Source: Cranoglanis bouderius
Lineage: Eukaryota > Chordata > Actinopteri > Siluriformes > Cranoglanididae
Assembly (NCBI GenBank): GCA_023630585.1
Contig: CM042551.1
Location: 19,662,001-19,726,000 of the forward strand
DNA: 64,000 bases
Direction: 5' to 3'
The translations under genes and the position numbers were made by a program. Below, piece by piece: positions 36,311 through 46,552 of this stretch. Every line of letters begins with the position of its first letter. The first letter of the stretch is position 1. The notes under the pieces were generated by a model that was not told where the DNA came from, made no database searches, and saw only the letters and a list, made by a program, of their open reading frames with translations.

Positions 36311-38154
36311 ATCTGAAGTTACATTGTTTTATTGTTCATTGTTATTCTTTTTTTTTGTTTAGAGACAAAAAGTTTTAAAAGATGTCTAGACCAAATAGAG
36401 ATTGTCATGTTGGACCTTAATGTTCCTTGATGTGTGTAAAAATGTGTAGTATCAAAACAAAAGATGTTTTAATGTCTCAAGTGGCAAAAAGATGTGTTGG
36501 ATTACAGATTGATCCTACCAGGCACATGCAGAGGGGCACAAGGAGTCAGGGAGCCCTAAAGCCAGAGCTTCTGCATAAAGTAACTCTTATTATCTACGCA
36601 GAGTCAAAGGGCCAGTAGTCTCCCTAAAAAAACTAAGAAATAGTCTACACAATAATTTTAAAGATGTCACAAGAAAGAAATTATCATTGCTTCAACGTGA
36701 GCATTTACGACCTTAGTTTTCTGTAGAACTTTGGGGCTGAATGCTCTGTTATTGATGTCATTTAGTATGGACCCTCCAACTCTGTGAGGACAATTCCGAA
36801 AATAAAGTACAAAACAGCTCCATTAAAAGATCTAAGGAGCATCTCAGAGATGCCCAGAGAGAAATACACAAGGATTCAAAGTAATAAGTACTAAAGAAAT
36901 ATGGCAGTTACCTAAAGGCATAGTCCATGAGGAACCTGCAAGTTTGGTTTTCCACCCTGATCTGTCTGAATAGGGCACCGTAAATCACAACAGAATGGTC
37001 CTCCAGACAAATATATAACTCCCCTGTCACTTGACCATTGAGTTCATTTTTTGCAGTGTGGGCCATTAGAGGTGCTGAGAGTGCTGCCTGTTGAAACGTT
37101 TTGTACTGTAAAATATTATGCTTACCAGGTAACCTATTGTTATTGTGCCATTGTGGTGTGTCACTATTTGTAGTGTCATTGTTTTGGCTCACTATTTGTA
37201 GTGTGGTTCAGGGCTGGATTTAGCCTGTTTTGATTGGGGATCCAGTCAAAATGTCCATTAGGCATCTTTTACAATCATGCTTGCCAAAGGAATATAATAT
37301 TTGTGCCATAATGAAGAATTGCAGGCTCTCTTCCAATATGTTTTGTTTAAATTTTATTTTACTTTTCATTTCTGCACAACCTTCCACAAGGAAAGTGTTC
37401 CTTTTGAGCAACTTCCTTGTTCCTGTAGCTCAATACTATTCTGTTTGCATGTAAATTTTATTTATTTGTTTGTGTTGTTTGTTTATGGCCATATACTCTG
37501 TGACTAAGCTATGTGTGTCAGGGGTGTTTTGTGAGACCCCAAAGGGCCATATTGAACATCTAAGGCCTCGCTCAACTGCAGGCCTCGCTCAACTCAGATT
37601 AGGTCTGTGTTCATGCTTCCAACATTTGAAAGAGAGACTGGGCAAAAATAGATAGATAAAGACAGAGAGTATTTTATTGATCCCCAAGGAGAAATTCGGT
37701 GTCACAACAGCCACAACACAAGAGCAACAGGGAGGACTAAGACTTAAAAAAAAAAAAAAATGGCATCAATTGGAAAGTTGCAAGTTGAAAACCACTGCTA
37801 ACCAAAAGGAATATAAATTTGGTTGCATTCTTATATAGTCTTATATTCCATTTTGTATGAGGATCTGAAACCATTTATGTAACCAAATATGCAAAAACAA
37901 AGGTAGTCAGGAGGGAGCAAATACTTTTTCAAGGCACATGTGTGCAATATATTAGTCATGACAATTTTATAACCTTTTGGGAAAAAAACCCAATGCATAT
38001 GTGATTTTTCCTACATCAGTTAAGATTTCTTGGATCAACTTCCTGTTTGATGCCTACCACAATTCATTCTATGATGTTACATGAAATAAACTTAATAAGT
38101 GCTTAATAACATAAGTTTTGACTTTCATTTATTTTCCCTGGTTATGGTCACTGA
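36311..38154. other. Intergenic with minor repeat pieces
   Basis: No gene recognised. At 37665-37740 'attttattgatccccaagga' followed by 'gaaattcggtgtcac' is a common 3'-end sequence of fish retroposons. An A-run is at 37746-37760. Confidence 0.4.
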
Positions 38155-38209
38155 ATTGCTGGACGTGGTGTTTCTAAAACAATGCGGGCTTTATAGATAA
38201 TTGGAGTAT

Positions 38210-38709
38210 GTTTGAGGGCAAGTCTGGCCTATTAGGGTGGGACAGTATCCATCTCACTTGGGAAGGTGCTGCCCCCAGATCTTGTAACTGTCTTAAGACA
38301 GTTCATAGTCTTAAGACAGGCCTAGTTAATCAGTGACAATCCAGAGCCGAGGACAGGCAGCAGACAAACAAGCTAAACTGACAGTCTGCTAGCTGCCTTG
38401 TGTAGTAACTCAGGTTCCAACATATTAAGAGTGTGTCTGTTCCATGAGCTAAATATAAACAAAACTGTAGAAGTTCTCAGAAAGTTTGTAAAAAAAAAAG
38501 CAAAAAAAAAAATTTGCTTTATTTTAGTGATCTAATTAACATAATATATTATACCAAATGCAAAGCTAGATCTCTTACATCTAAAGTGCTTATTGTAAAT
38601 GAAACTCTTTCTGATCAGGAATTTAATGTACTTTTTAAGGAAAATGTGGATTGTATGAAATGAGCATGTAGCATTAAACTAATCTAGCCCTACAGACATA
38701 GAGTATATA
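38210..38709 (+). pseudogene. LINE ORF2 fragment (endonuclease start), left of the solo LTR
   Basis: Frames with stops give a DGIHLSWEGAA-like piece near 38250 and, after poly-A/T slippage near 38500, IPNAKLDLLHLKCLL..MKLFLI and W..NEHVALN.SSPTDIEY. These fit the N-terminal apurinic endonuclease region of an L2/CR1-like fish LINE. The fragment continues at 39436 after the inserted LTR. Confidence 0.55.
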
Positions 38710-39435
38710 TGTTACAAAATCACGGGGAAGACAGGATGCATTCGCTGGGGAAATAAGGAAGTTAATTCAGAACATTCAAAAGAAATGGAACAGTCACAAA
38801 ACCAAAAGTATATGGACAGGCAACACAAAATCCTGGGAGGAAAGAGGGAAACAAACAATAATCCACTTGGGAATATACCCACAGAAGAGTACAACATGAA
38901 TCCAAAAGGCAGGGTATTAATCCAAAGTTAGCAAAATAGTAATCCAAAGAGAGCGAGGTACAAATCCAAACGAATATCCGGGTAAGGGTCCATGGTTTAG
39001 GAAACGTGAGCAAAAGCACAGAATCTTCATTCATATCCTTTCATCCATTTGGTTATACATTTATTTATCCTTATTCACTTATATCTAATACTCCGCGAGG
39101 AAGCGGAAACGGGAAGAGGTTTAAATAAAGAGGGTAAACAAAAACAAACGAGATAAAACACAAAACACCTGAAACCCATAATCAAACAATAAACGGAAAA
39201 CCTATCAGTGAACGGGGCGGAGACATGACGTAAACCCGGGAGCAGAAAACCAATGAAAGACCGGGGGCGGAGACATGACGTAAAAACAAAAACAAAAGCA
39301 CATGGCAAAGTAAACAAAACGGGAGTTTGTGAATGGGGAGCTTCCTCAACGGTGGTGCGGAGAATGGAATGCGGAAGTGTTCGAGTCAGTCGCTTGCCTA
39401 GCGAGCGACTCAGAGAACGAGAGGAAACTCTAACA
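38710..39435 (-). mobile_element. Solo LTR of the Gag/METAP1-finger retroelement family
   Basis: On the minus strand the LTR runs from TGTTAGAGTTTCC (39435 down) to ...TTTTGTAACA (38710), a TG...CA structure of 726 bp. It is flanked by a perfect 5-bp duplication ATATA (38705-38709 and 39436-39440). It aligns with the LTRs at 40585-41430 and 44481-45190 over the stretch 'ccattcacaaa-ctc-cgttttgtttact-tgccatgtgct' and over the 'gcatcctgt' end. No internal region remains, so it is a recombination product. It sits inside a LINE fragment. Confidence 0.88.
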
Positions 39436-39600
39436 ATATACACCATCCTCATTTAATTAGTAGAGGAGGAGGCATGACAGCCATATATAAAGGTATCCTA
39501 TTTTACATAGAAATCTGGATATGAATTTAACTCATTTCACTTCAAAAAAGTTATTAATTCACTGCCATCAAATTTATCTAGTATTTCCTATTATAAGATT
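39436..39600 (+). pseudogene. LINE ORF2 fragment, right of the solo LTR
   Basis: Starts IHHPHLISRGGGMTAIYKGI, containing the RGGGxAxxY motif of LINE apurinic endonucleases, in the same frame as the left part once the LTR and one target copy are discounted. It degrades within about 100 bases. Confidence 0.6.
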
Positions 39601-39619
39601 ACAGTAAACCAAATATAGG

Positions 39620-39825
39620 ATTATTAAACCAATATCTAGACATTTTTTCTAATAAGCTTGAGCTTGAAGCTTGAAATAGCTTGGTTCTATTAGCAGATAA
39701 TTTTGCTAATCATAAGTTGTTGTTGTTTTAGAAAGAAGCAAAATTATCTGCCAATAGAATAAGAATATCTATGGCTTAAAATCTTTTTTTTTTAATGTCT
39801 AGAAATTGGTTTAATAAGAGATAAC
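39620..39825. repeat. Foldback MITE-like repeat
   Basis: Inverted arms: ATTAAACCAATATCTAGACA on the left and TGTCTAGAAATTGGTTTAAT on the right, with a second inner pair (TATTAGCAGATAATTTTGCT and AGCAAAATTATCTGCCAATA). Total about 205 bp, no coding content. Confidence 0.7.
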
Positions 39826-39949
39826 CATGTATTACCTTCTGGCTCTCTCTTTTAGTCATGTTGTTATAGCTAGTACTGGCAGAGTTCCCACTTTCAATTT
39901 GCACACAATGTACACCCTTTTAAATCACGATAGGACAAGAGCATACATA

Positions 39950-39953
<4 letters not shown>

Positions 39954-40008
<55 letters not shown>
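39954..40008. repeat. (CT)n microsatellite
   Basis: About 27 CT units. Confidence 0.95.
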
Positions 40009-40010
<2 letters not shown>

Positions 40011-40284
40011 CCTATCCTGATGATCTACTTGAGCTTGGAGCCTCCTTCACTTGAGAATCACCTGCTGCTGCTGAGGATGGTCCCACATGAATAGCCTAAA
40101 GATTGCACTTACCAAAGAACAGTTTATGCCAAAGTCTCACCCATTCTTCGGTGGATAACTTCACTTGGATACTGGAGATTTTAAGCGAAAAACTCTACTG
40201 CAATCATAAAATATGCTCATAATAAACATTCTTTCAAAACCCACACAGCAGACAATTTTGGAAGAGTAATGACTTATAATCACA

Positions 40285-40463
40285 CTATCCAGTGTTACAC
40301 AGAAGAGGGCGGGTTCCCTTTGGAGTCTGGTTCCTCACATGGTTTCTTCTTCCTTTGTCCCCTGCCTTGTGCCCGAGTCCCCTGGGATAGGCTTCAGGCT
40401 CCCCACGACCCTGTGTAGAATAAGCGGTAGAGAAAATGGATGGATGGATGGATGGATGGATGG
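40285..40463 (+). repeat. Chimeric SINE/retroposon piece with (GGAT)n tail
   Basis: The left part ('ggcgggttccctttggagtc') is shared with 57925-58150. The right part ('ccccacgaccctgtgtagaa', 'gcggtagagaaaatgg') is the 3' end found at 17575 and 53740. It ends in about six GGAT units. Confidence 0.6.
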
Positions 40464-40579
40464 ACAATGTCAGCAGGTATGTCATGATTGTTTTGCATCT
40501 TGTTTTCCAGATTTTATTGTTAACAGTACAAACTACTAACCAGTATAATTCCTGTCATTTTTGTGGTATAATAACAAAT

Positions 40580-40584
40580 ATCCC
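40580..40584 (+). repeat. Target-site duplication, left copy (ATCCC)
   Basis: ATCCC precedes the TG of the 5' LTR and recurs at 45191-45195 directly after the 3' LTR. Confidence 0.9.
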
Positions 40585-41430
40585 TGTTAGCTCCCTCCAC
40601 TCGTTGCTCCGCGACGGAGCAGCATATCTCGCTGCTCCGCTACGGAGCAGCATATCTGCGCGCTTTCCAGCGCTATTAAAAAACTCTCCGATGGACATTC
40701 CATTCACAAAGACTCTCGTTTTGTTTACTTCTGCCATGTGCTCCTTTGTTTTTGTGTTGCGTCATGTCTCTGCCCCCGTTTCCTCATTGGTTCGCCTGTT
40801 AACAGATGATTATCGTGTCCAGGTGTCGCTCGTTTAATCTTGTTCTGTTTGAATGAACTCTGCTACTTAAATCCCTGTCTGTGTCTGCTTTGTCACGGAG
40901 TATTATATTGGAATTTGTTAAAGGATGATCTAGTATTTATTTAGAGGTAACTGAGAGAGTTTAAAATATAATTAAAGATAGCGATGAAGCAAAGAGCTTT
41001 CTTTATTTTTTGTTTACCAGGCGTTCCCTGGTCCTTGCGCTTTTTCTTATGTTTTTTGTTTACCCGGCGTTCCCGGGTGCTTGGATTCATGTCTCGTTAC
41101 TTCCTGGATTTTTGCCCTGTAAGCCTTTGGATTACTGTTTCATGATTTCCTGGATTTTTGCCCTGTAAGCCTTTGGATTACTGTTTCATGATTTCCTGGA
41201 TTTTTTGCCCTGTAAGCCTTTGGATACTGTTTCATGATTTCCTGGATTTTTGCCCTGTAAGTGTTCTCATCTGTGACTAACCCTTTTTGGAAGATTGACA
41301 TGCTGTGTTTTTGTGTTTTTTGTATTGTTGTCCCATCACTTCTGAATGTGCCCTTTTGTTGTTCCTAATAAAATGACCACTTTGCTCTGCGAGTGCATCC
41401 TGTTTCCCTTTTAACCCCAGTGTCATAACA
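40585..41430 (+). repeat. 5' LTR of the complete element
   Basis: 846 bp, TGTTAGCTCCC ... GTGTCATAACA. Two GC-rich dyads lie near its start (40605-40621, 40631-40651). A TATA-like TACTTAAAT is near 40865, and AATAAA at 41367-41372 is about 60 bp before the end. The 3' part contains four copies of a ~45-bp unit ('cctggatttttgccctgtaa'), against two in the 3' LTR. Confidence 0.92.
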
Positions 41431-41447
41431 GAATACTCCACCAAAAA

Positions 41448-41847
41448 ATGGATGCAGCGGGGAAAGTGAGGGCACGCCACGCCATGCCACGCCACGCCAC
41501 ATTTAAAATGTCTGTCTACAATTCAATTTTTTTCCCCAATGGACCTTTGTTTATCCCCCCGACGCCTTCGATGGCTTTGCCACTTGGCTGCAATGTTTTT
41601 TTTACAGGCCCAAATATATTTCCTGAGTTTGGAGGACCCCAAGCCCGACGAGGAACGGTGGGTGGGGTTCCTCCTCTCTCGTTTGGTCGGCTCTGCTCGC
41701 CAATGGGCGGAGCTTCACCTTGCCAGTGGATCCACGAAGCTCAAGACAGTTTCGGGCTTTGTGGATCTACTGGTCCAGGTGTTCGGAAGCCCAGACTTCC
41801 AACCCGACCTCAGGACCTTTTTGGGGAAGGACCGTCTGGGCGACTGA
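41448..41847 (+). pseudogene. Ty3/gypsy-like Gag core of the complete element
   Basis: Begins MDAAGKVRARHAMPRHATFK at 41448. The Gag core is spread over frames: PDAFDGFATWLQCFFYR (from 41558), then FFLQAQIYFLSLEDPKPDEE and RWVGFLLSRLVGSARQWAEL, then FVDLLVQVFGSPDFQPDLRTF to a stop at 41847. This matches the retrotransposon Gag pattern (FDG..., 16-20 residues, Y/FF, then 'xxxFLLSxLxGxAxQWAxxL', then FxxxFxxxF). At least two frameshifts and a stop separate it from the zinc finger downstream, whereas the second copy has Gag and finger in one frame. Similar Gag cores occur in Sushi-type chromoviruses and their domesticated mammalian derivatives. Confidence 0.75.
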
Positions 41848-41892
41848 CCTAGCCACTCTTTCCTGGAACATTATGGGAGTAAGCGGGCTAAC

Positions 41893-42765
41893 GTGGCGGC
41901 CTGCACCTCTCATCCCCAGCACCAGGAGTGTACCACCGAGGGATGCACCCGACCAGCCATCCTGCAGTGCCCCACCTACAGGAACCAGGGAGTAAGGAGC
42001 AGCTACTTCAGCTCCCAAAGCTGTTTCAAGGGCAGCTGGCGGGTGCATAAGCGGCTCCACAGGCGAGCACCCTCCGAGCTCCAGCCGGAGGCTCAGCAGG
42101 AAGTCTCCTCAAGGGAGCTACAACTGGAGGTTAACATGTCGACCTCCAGCCCCGAGCTCCAGCCGGAGACCCAGCAGGAAGTCTCCTCAAGGGAGCTACA
42201 ACTGGAGGTTAATATGGCGACCTCCAGCCCCGAGCTCCAGCCGGAGACCCAGCAGGAAGTCTCCTCAAGGGAGCTACAACTGGAGGTTAACATGGCGACC
42301 TCCAGCCCCGAGCTCCAGCCGGAGACCCAGCAGGAAGTCTCCTCAAGGGATCTGCACCTGGAGGTTAACATGGCGACCTCCAGCCCCGAGCTCCAGCCGG
42401 AGACCCAGCAGGAAGTCTCCTCAAGGGAGCTACAACTGGAGGTTAACGTGGCGACCTCCAGCCCCGAGCTCCAGCCGGAGGCCCAGCAGGAGGTCTCCTC
42501 AAGGGAGCTGCACCTGGAGGTAAATGTGGTGACCTCCAGCCCCGAGCTCCAGCAGGAGGCCCAGCAGGAGGTCTCCTCAAAGGAGCTGCACCTGGAGGTA
42601 AATGTGTTGACCTCCAGCCCCGAGCCCAGCCGGAGGCCCAGCAGAAGGTCTCCACAGTGGAGCTGCTCAGGGAGATTAACGTGGCGACCTCCAGCTCCGA
42701 GCTCCAGCCGGAGGCCCAGCAGAAGGTCTCCACAGCAGAGCTGCTCAGGGAGGTTAACAAGGTGA
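41893..42765 (+). pseudogene. METAP1-type zinc finger plus 26-residue repeats (complete element)
   Basis: Open frame from about 41893. Residues 13-58 read CTTEGCTRPAILQCPTY...SYFSSQSCFKGSWRVHKRLH, closely matching the N-terminal C6H2 finger of methionine aminopeptidase 1 (C-x4-C-x7-C-x2-C ... C-x3-C-FKGSW-x2-HK-x-LH), recalled from the human protein. Two expected cysteines are changed here (fourth to Tyr, fifth to Ser). Seven tandem 26-residue units follow (ELQPETQQEVSSRELQLEVN plus MATSSP), 78 bp each, from 42076. A 2-base loss near 42624 shifts the frame; two more units continue in the next frame. There is no aminopeptidase domain. Function: possibly replaces a Gag RNA- or protein-binding knuckle (inference). 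Confidence 0.8.
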
Positions 42766-42778
42766 CCTCCAGCCCCAA
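42076..42778 (+). repeat. 78-bp coding minisatellite, nine units
   Basis: Units begin 'gagctccagccggag'. Units 1-7 are in one frame; units 8-9 follow a 2-base deletion. The repeats are very similar, suggesting recent expansion. Confidence 0.9.
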
Positions 42779-43349
42779 GCAGCAGCCAGAGAATCAAGAG
42801 GAAACCTCCTCTCCTTGCCTACTCATATCGGAGGTCCACGAGAAAACCTCCGCCCAAGCCACATTCCTGCCAGAGGTTCTAGAGGAAACTCCCAATCCGG
42901 TTCTCAGTCCTGCTCCCAATCCAGTTCCCAGTCCTGCTCCCAATCCGGTTCTCAGTCCGGTTCCCAGTCCTGCTCCCAATCCTGTTCCCAGACCTGCTCC
43001 CAATCCGGTTCTCAGTCCGGTTCCCAGTCCTGCTCCCAATCCAGTTCCCAGTCCTGCCCCCAGTCCTGCTCCCAGTCCCAGTCTAGTTCCTCGTCCAAGT
43101 CCAGGTTCTGAACCTGTTCCTAGTCCAGTTCCATGTCCAGGTTCCAACCATGTTCCTAGCCCAGTTCCTAGTTCAGTTCCTAGTCCAGTTCCAAGTCCAA
43201 GCCCAGGTTCCGACCATGTTCCTAGTTCAGTTCCAAGTTCAGTTCCTGATTTCTATGCTGGCTACATAGGTTTGATTTCGGGATGGGTGTTAGCCCTCCT
43301 TCTCAGTTCAGAGGCTGATTTAACTCCCAGTTCCACTTCTAACCCAGCT

Positions 43350-43530
43350 CACTCCTCTGTCTCCAGCCCTGTCTCCTCCTCTGTCTCCAGCCCTGTCTCC
43401 TCCTCTGTCTCCAGCCCTGTCTCCTCCTCTGTCTCCAGCCCTGTCTCCTCCTCTGTCTCCAGCCCTGTCTCCTCCTCTGTCTCCAGCCCTGTCTCCTCCT
43501 CTGTCTCCAGCCCTGTCTCTTCCTCTGTCC
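43350..43530 (+). repeat. 24-bp coding minisatellite (about seven units)
   Basis: Unit 'tctgtctccagccctgtctcctcc', encoding SVSSPVSS, with near-identical copies. Confidence 0.9.
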
Positions 43531-44234
43531 CTTCCTCTATCCCTTCCTCTGTCTCCAGCCCAATCTCCAATGCTGTCTTTGCTCTCATTCTCAGTTCGGA
43601 GGCTGATCTAACTCCCAGCTCCGTTTCCAGCTCCGTTTCCAACCCAGCTCACTCCACTGTCTCCTCCACTGTCTCCTCCACTGTCTCCTCCACTGTCTCC
43701 TCCACTGTCTCCAATTTAATTTCCATCTCTGTTTCCAACCAAGTTTTTGAATCTGTTTATGGTTCTGGGTCTAACCTAATTCTCTGTCCAGTCTCCAAGT
43801 CTGTCTCTAAGTCAGTCTCGAAGTCTGTTTCCAAACCTTTCTCCGAGTTTGTTTCCAAGCCTGTCTCTGATTCCAGCCCTGTTTCCACTCTAATTTCCAG
43901 TTCAGGTTCCAGTCCAGTTCTCTTTCCAGTTCCATATCCAGTTCTCTGTCCCATCCTCTGTCCTATTTTCTGTCCCATTCCCCAGTCTGTTTCCCAGTCT
44001 GTCTCTGAGCCTGTCCCTAATCCAGGTGCTGAATCTGAATCCAGTCCTGGTTCCAGTCCGGGTTCCAGACAAAGCGCCAGGTCACACGCAGCTCGGAGGT
44101 CCAGGCCAAGCATCAGGTCACGAGCAGCTCCACGACCCAGGCCAAGCTCCAGGTCACGCGCAGCTCCGAGATCCAGGCCATACACCAGGTCATGCGCAGC
44201 TCTGAGATCCAGGCCAAGCATCGGTTCAAGCACC

Positions 44235-44325
44235 AGTCCAAGTTCTCGTCCAAGTTCTCGTCCAAGTTCTCGTCCAAGTTCTCGTCCAAGTTCTCGTCCA
44301 AGTTCTCGTCCAAGTTCTCGTCCAC
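44235..44325 (+). repeat. 12-bp coding minisatellite (about eight units)
   Basis: Unit 'tccaagttctcg', encoding SRPS in the long frame. Confidence 0.9.
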
Positions 44326-44464
44326 AATGCGACACATTCTGCTCTGGCTGCGGGACATTGAACTGCACCAGCCTCGGGTCCAGGGGGGCAGATGTTCCAA
44401 TCCTGCCCAGGGGCCCGGGTCCGCCAGAACAGGCAAAACTTGCGGCGCTTCTGAGTCGCGCCTT

Positions 44465-44477
44465 GGGAGGGGGGGGG
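44465..44477 (+). other. Polypurine tract of the complete element
   Basis: GGGAGGGGGGGGG three bases before the TG of the 3' LTR, where the plus-strand primer of an LTR element is expected. The second copy has a G-run in the same place (51830-51837). Confidence 0.8.
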
Positions 44478-44480
44478 TTC

Positions 44481-45190
44481 TGTTAGCTCCCTCCACTCGC
44501 TGCTCCGCGACGGAGCAGCATATCTCGCTGCTCCGCTACGGAGCAGCATATCTGCGCGCTTTCCAGCGCTATTAAAAAAACTCTCCGATGGACATTCCAT
44601 TCACAAAGACTCTCGTTTTGTTTACTTCTGCCATGTGCTCCTTTGTTTTTGTGTTGCGTCATGTCTCTGCCCCCGTTTCCTCATTGGTTCGCCTGTTAAC
44701 AGATGATTATCGTGTCCAGGTGTCGTTTGTTTAATCTTGTTCTGTTTGAATGAACTCTGCTACTTAAATCCCTGTCTGTGTCCGCTTTGTCGCGGAGTAT
44801 TATATTGGAATTTGTTAAAGGATGATCTAGTATTTATTTAGAGGTAACTGAGAGAGTTTAAAATATAATTAAAGATAGTGACGAAGCAAAGAGCTTTCTT
44901 TGTTTTTTGTTTACCCGGCGTTCCCGGGTTCTTGGATTCATGTCTCGTTACTTCCTGGATTTTTGCCCTGTAAGCCTTTGGATTACTGTTTCATGATTTC
45001 CTGGATTTTTTGCCCTGTAAGTGTTCTCATCTGTGGCTAACCCTTTTTGGAAGATTGACGTGCTGTGTTTTTGTGTTTTTTGTATTGTTGTCCCATCACT
45101 TCTGAATGTGCCCTTTTGTTGTTCCTAATAAACTGACCACTTTCCCCTGCGAGTGCATCCTGTTTCCCTTTTAACCCCAGTGTCGTAACA
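44481..45190 (+). repeat. 3' LTR of the complete element
   Basis: 710 bp, TGTTAGCTCCC ... GTGTCGTAACA, followed by ATCCC. AATAAA at 45127-45132. It is 136 bp shorter than the 5' LTR because of fewer internal tandem units. Confidence 0.92.
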
Positions 45191-45269
45191 ATCCCATACT
45201 TAACTGTCCTTATTTTAATGTCTATGTTCAGCCCTATTGTTTTTACTTTTGTCCATATATCTTTAGTTC

Positions 45270-45390
45270 TTTGACACTTCTTGGCATTGATTCCTCAGGC
45301 TAAATCTATATCCATATTTCTGTAAAGCTGCTTTGTGACAATATCCATTGTTAAAAGTCTGATATAAATGGAATTGAATTGAATTAAATG
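45270..45390 (+). repeat. Fish repeat 3' end (TGAATTG tail)
   Basis: 'Ctgtaaagctgctttgtgac' and 'ggaattgaattgaattaaat' are the 3' end of a common teleost repeat whose body is at 57925-58150. Confidence 0.6.
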
Positions 45391-46552
45391 CTGACCCAAC
45401 ATACCCACTATACCATGCCCACGGTTGTTTCTTCCCACACTTCAAACCATATTTATGAGCCGTGTTTGCCATACAAGAACAGATGTTTTCAGTATTAGAT
45501 TCATGCAGGTGGATGAGATCAAAAATGGAGAGATGCATTCTTATGCATTCACTGCCAGGACTGTCTCTCTGTTCTGTTCCTTTGTGCTGTTTCAGCAGTG
45601 TGAAAACCCACTCTGCAAAGCTAACCCAACAATCTGTCGTCACTAGTTGTGAGATCTTCTCAACCTATCAGATAAAATCTAGATGTGGCTGATGCGTCAG
45701 GAAAAGTCTGCAAAGCTTATTGCAATGCAAAAAAAACAAACAAAAAAACAGTTTCATCCTGAAAAAATAAAGACTGTACCTGTTCTGTCATATTAAGTGA
45801 TAAATATATTTTCAAGTGTTATATGAAATGCCAACAGCCTTTAGTTTCTGGTGTCATAATTATTGGTGGTTAAGGCATCACTGCACCCCCATACACACCA
45901 CCAAGACAGCTGAAAGGTATTTTCACTATTTAAGGTTATGCACTAAAACATTTTCATGACAGATAAAAAAAAAAAACCTTAGTTGTAAGCTTTTGCAGAA
46001 TAAGTGTGTCTAAATCTAAACTGGAATCAATGTTTTTTCACCTGATAAATTGCACCTTTTTGACAGTTTGATATATCCCTTCAATAGCTGTGCTGTAAGG
46101 CAGACGAATCTCTGTGGCCAAACAAGTGACTTCTGAAGATTCCCTTGGAGCTGCTTCTATTTATTTCCTCACATTTCTTCATGCTGACGAAAGTGCATAC
46201 TTGACACCTATATTTTTGCCCCATTGTCAGCAAATTCACAGTTCTATATATTGTTCCATTATTAACAGTCTCAATCCACTGTACTGTGTTGGTTATTGTT
46301 TCTTTTACAGTCTTGTGTGGAGTTTTATTAACAGGCCATAATTTGCCAACATACTGATCTTTGTCTATTTCTAACTTGTCAAGTACACAGAGGCATTTAA
46401 AGGTTTAATAACCCTCTTGAGACGCAAACTGGTTTTGGAAGATGTTTAGACAGTGATAGTGGCAGAGGTTAAGACAGTGACATCTGCAGACCACAGATTG
46501 ATGACTGGTGCCCAATAAACTTAGCCTTCTTTTGCATAGTCCCAGAACAATA
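45391..46552. other. Intergenic, nothing recognised
   Basis: No gene or confident repeat. Confidence 0.4.

Larger units (their letters stand above)
42657..44486 (+). pseudogene. Low-complexity C-terminal region of the element protein
   Basis: 609-residue open frame continuing the preceding ORF after a frameshift. In order: two degenerate 26-residue units (ELLREINVATSSSELQPEAQ), a PNPVLSPAPNPVPSP array (about 42897-43240), a hydrophobic GYIGLISGWVLALLL segment near 43260, an SSVSSPVS array of 24-bp units (43350-43530), a TVSS array (43660-43710), an Arg-rich SRPSxRSRAA part (44080-44230), eight SRPS units of 12 bp (44235-44325) and CDTFCSGCGTLNC. The end LPRGPGPPEQ is shared with the second copy (LPRGPGPPEE), which shows that this frame is the original. 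It runs through the polypurine tract into the 3' LTR. Confidence 0.65.
40585..45190 (+). mobile_element. Structurally complete non-autonomous LTR retrotransposon with Gag and METAP1-like finger
   Basis: 4606 bp: 5' LTR (40585-41430), internal coding region, polypurine tract, 3' LTR (44481-45190), all inside a perfect ATCCC duplication. The Gag-like start codon (41448) is only 17 bases after the LTR, leaving little room for a tRNA primer site; Ty3/gypsy elements of the Sushi/Tf1 type use self-priming, which this would fit (inference). No aspartic protease, RT, RNase H or integrase is found in the 3.05-kb interior. LTR divergence, by eye about nine substitutions over the first ~420 bases, indicates a fairly recent insertion. 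Coding part is described separately. Confidence 0.9.

Noticed and set aside
42093..43642. Long minus-strand ORFs over the element tail (Leu/Glu/Gly-rich repeats)
   Set aside because: Frame reflections of the plus-strand minisatellites; units are multiples of three, so several frames stay open without being coding.
41448..44486. The element interior as a real host gene with METAP1 function
   Set aside because: No aminopeptidase domain, flanked by LTRs with target duplication, frames broken, and two diverged copies nearby.
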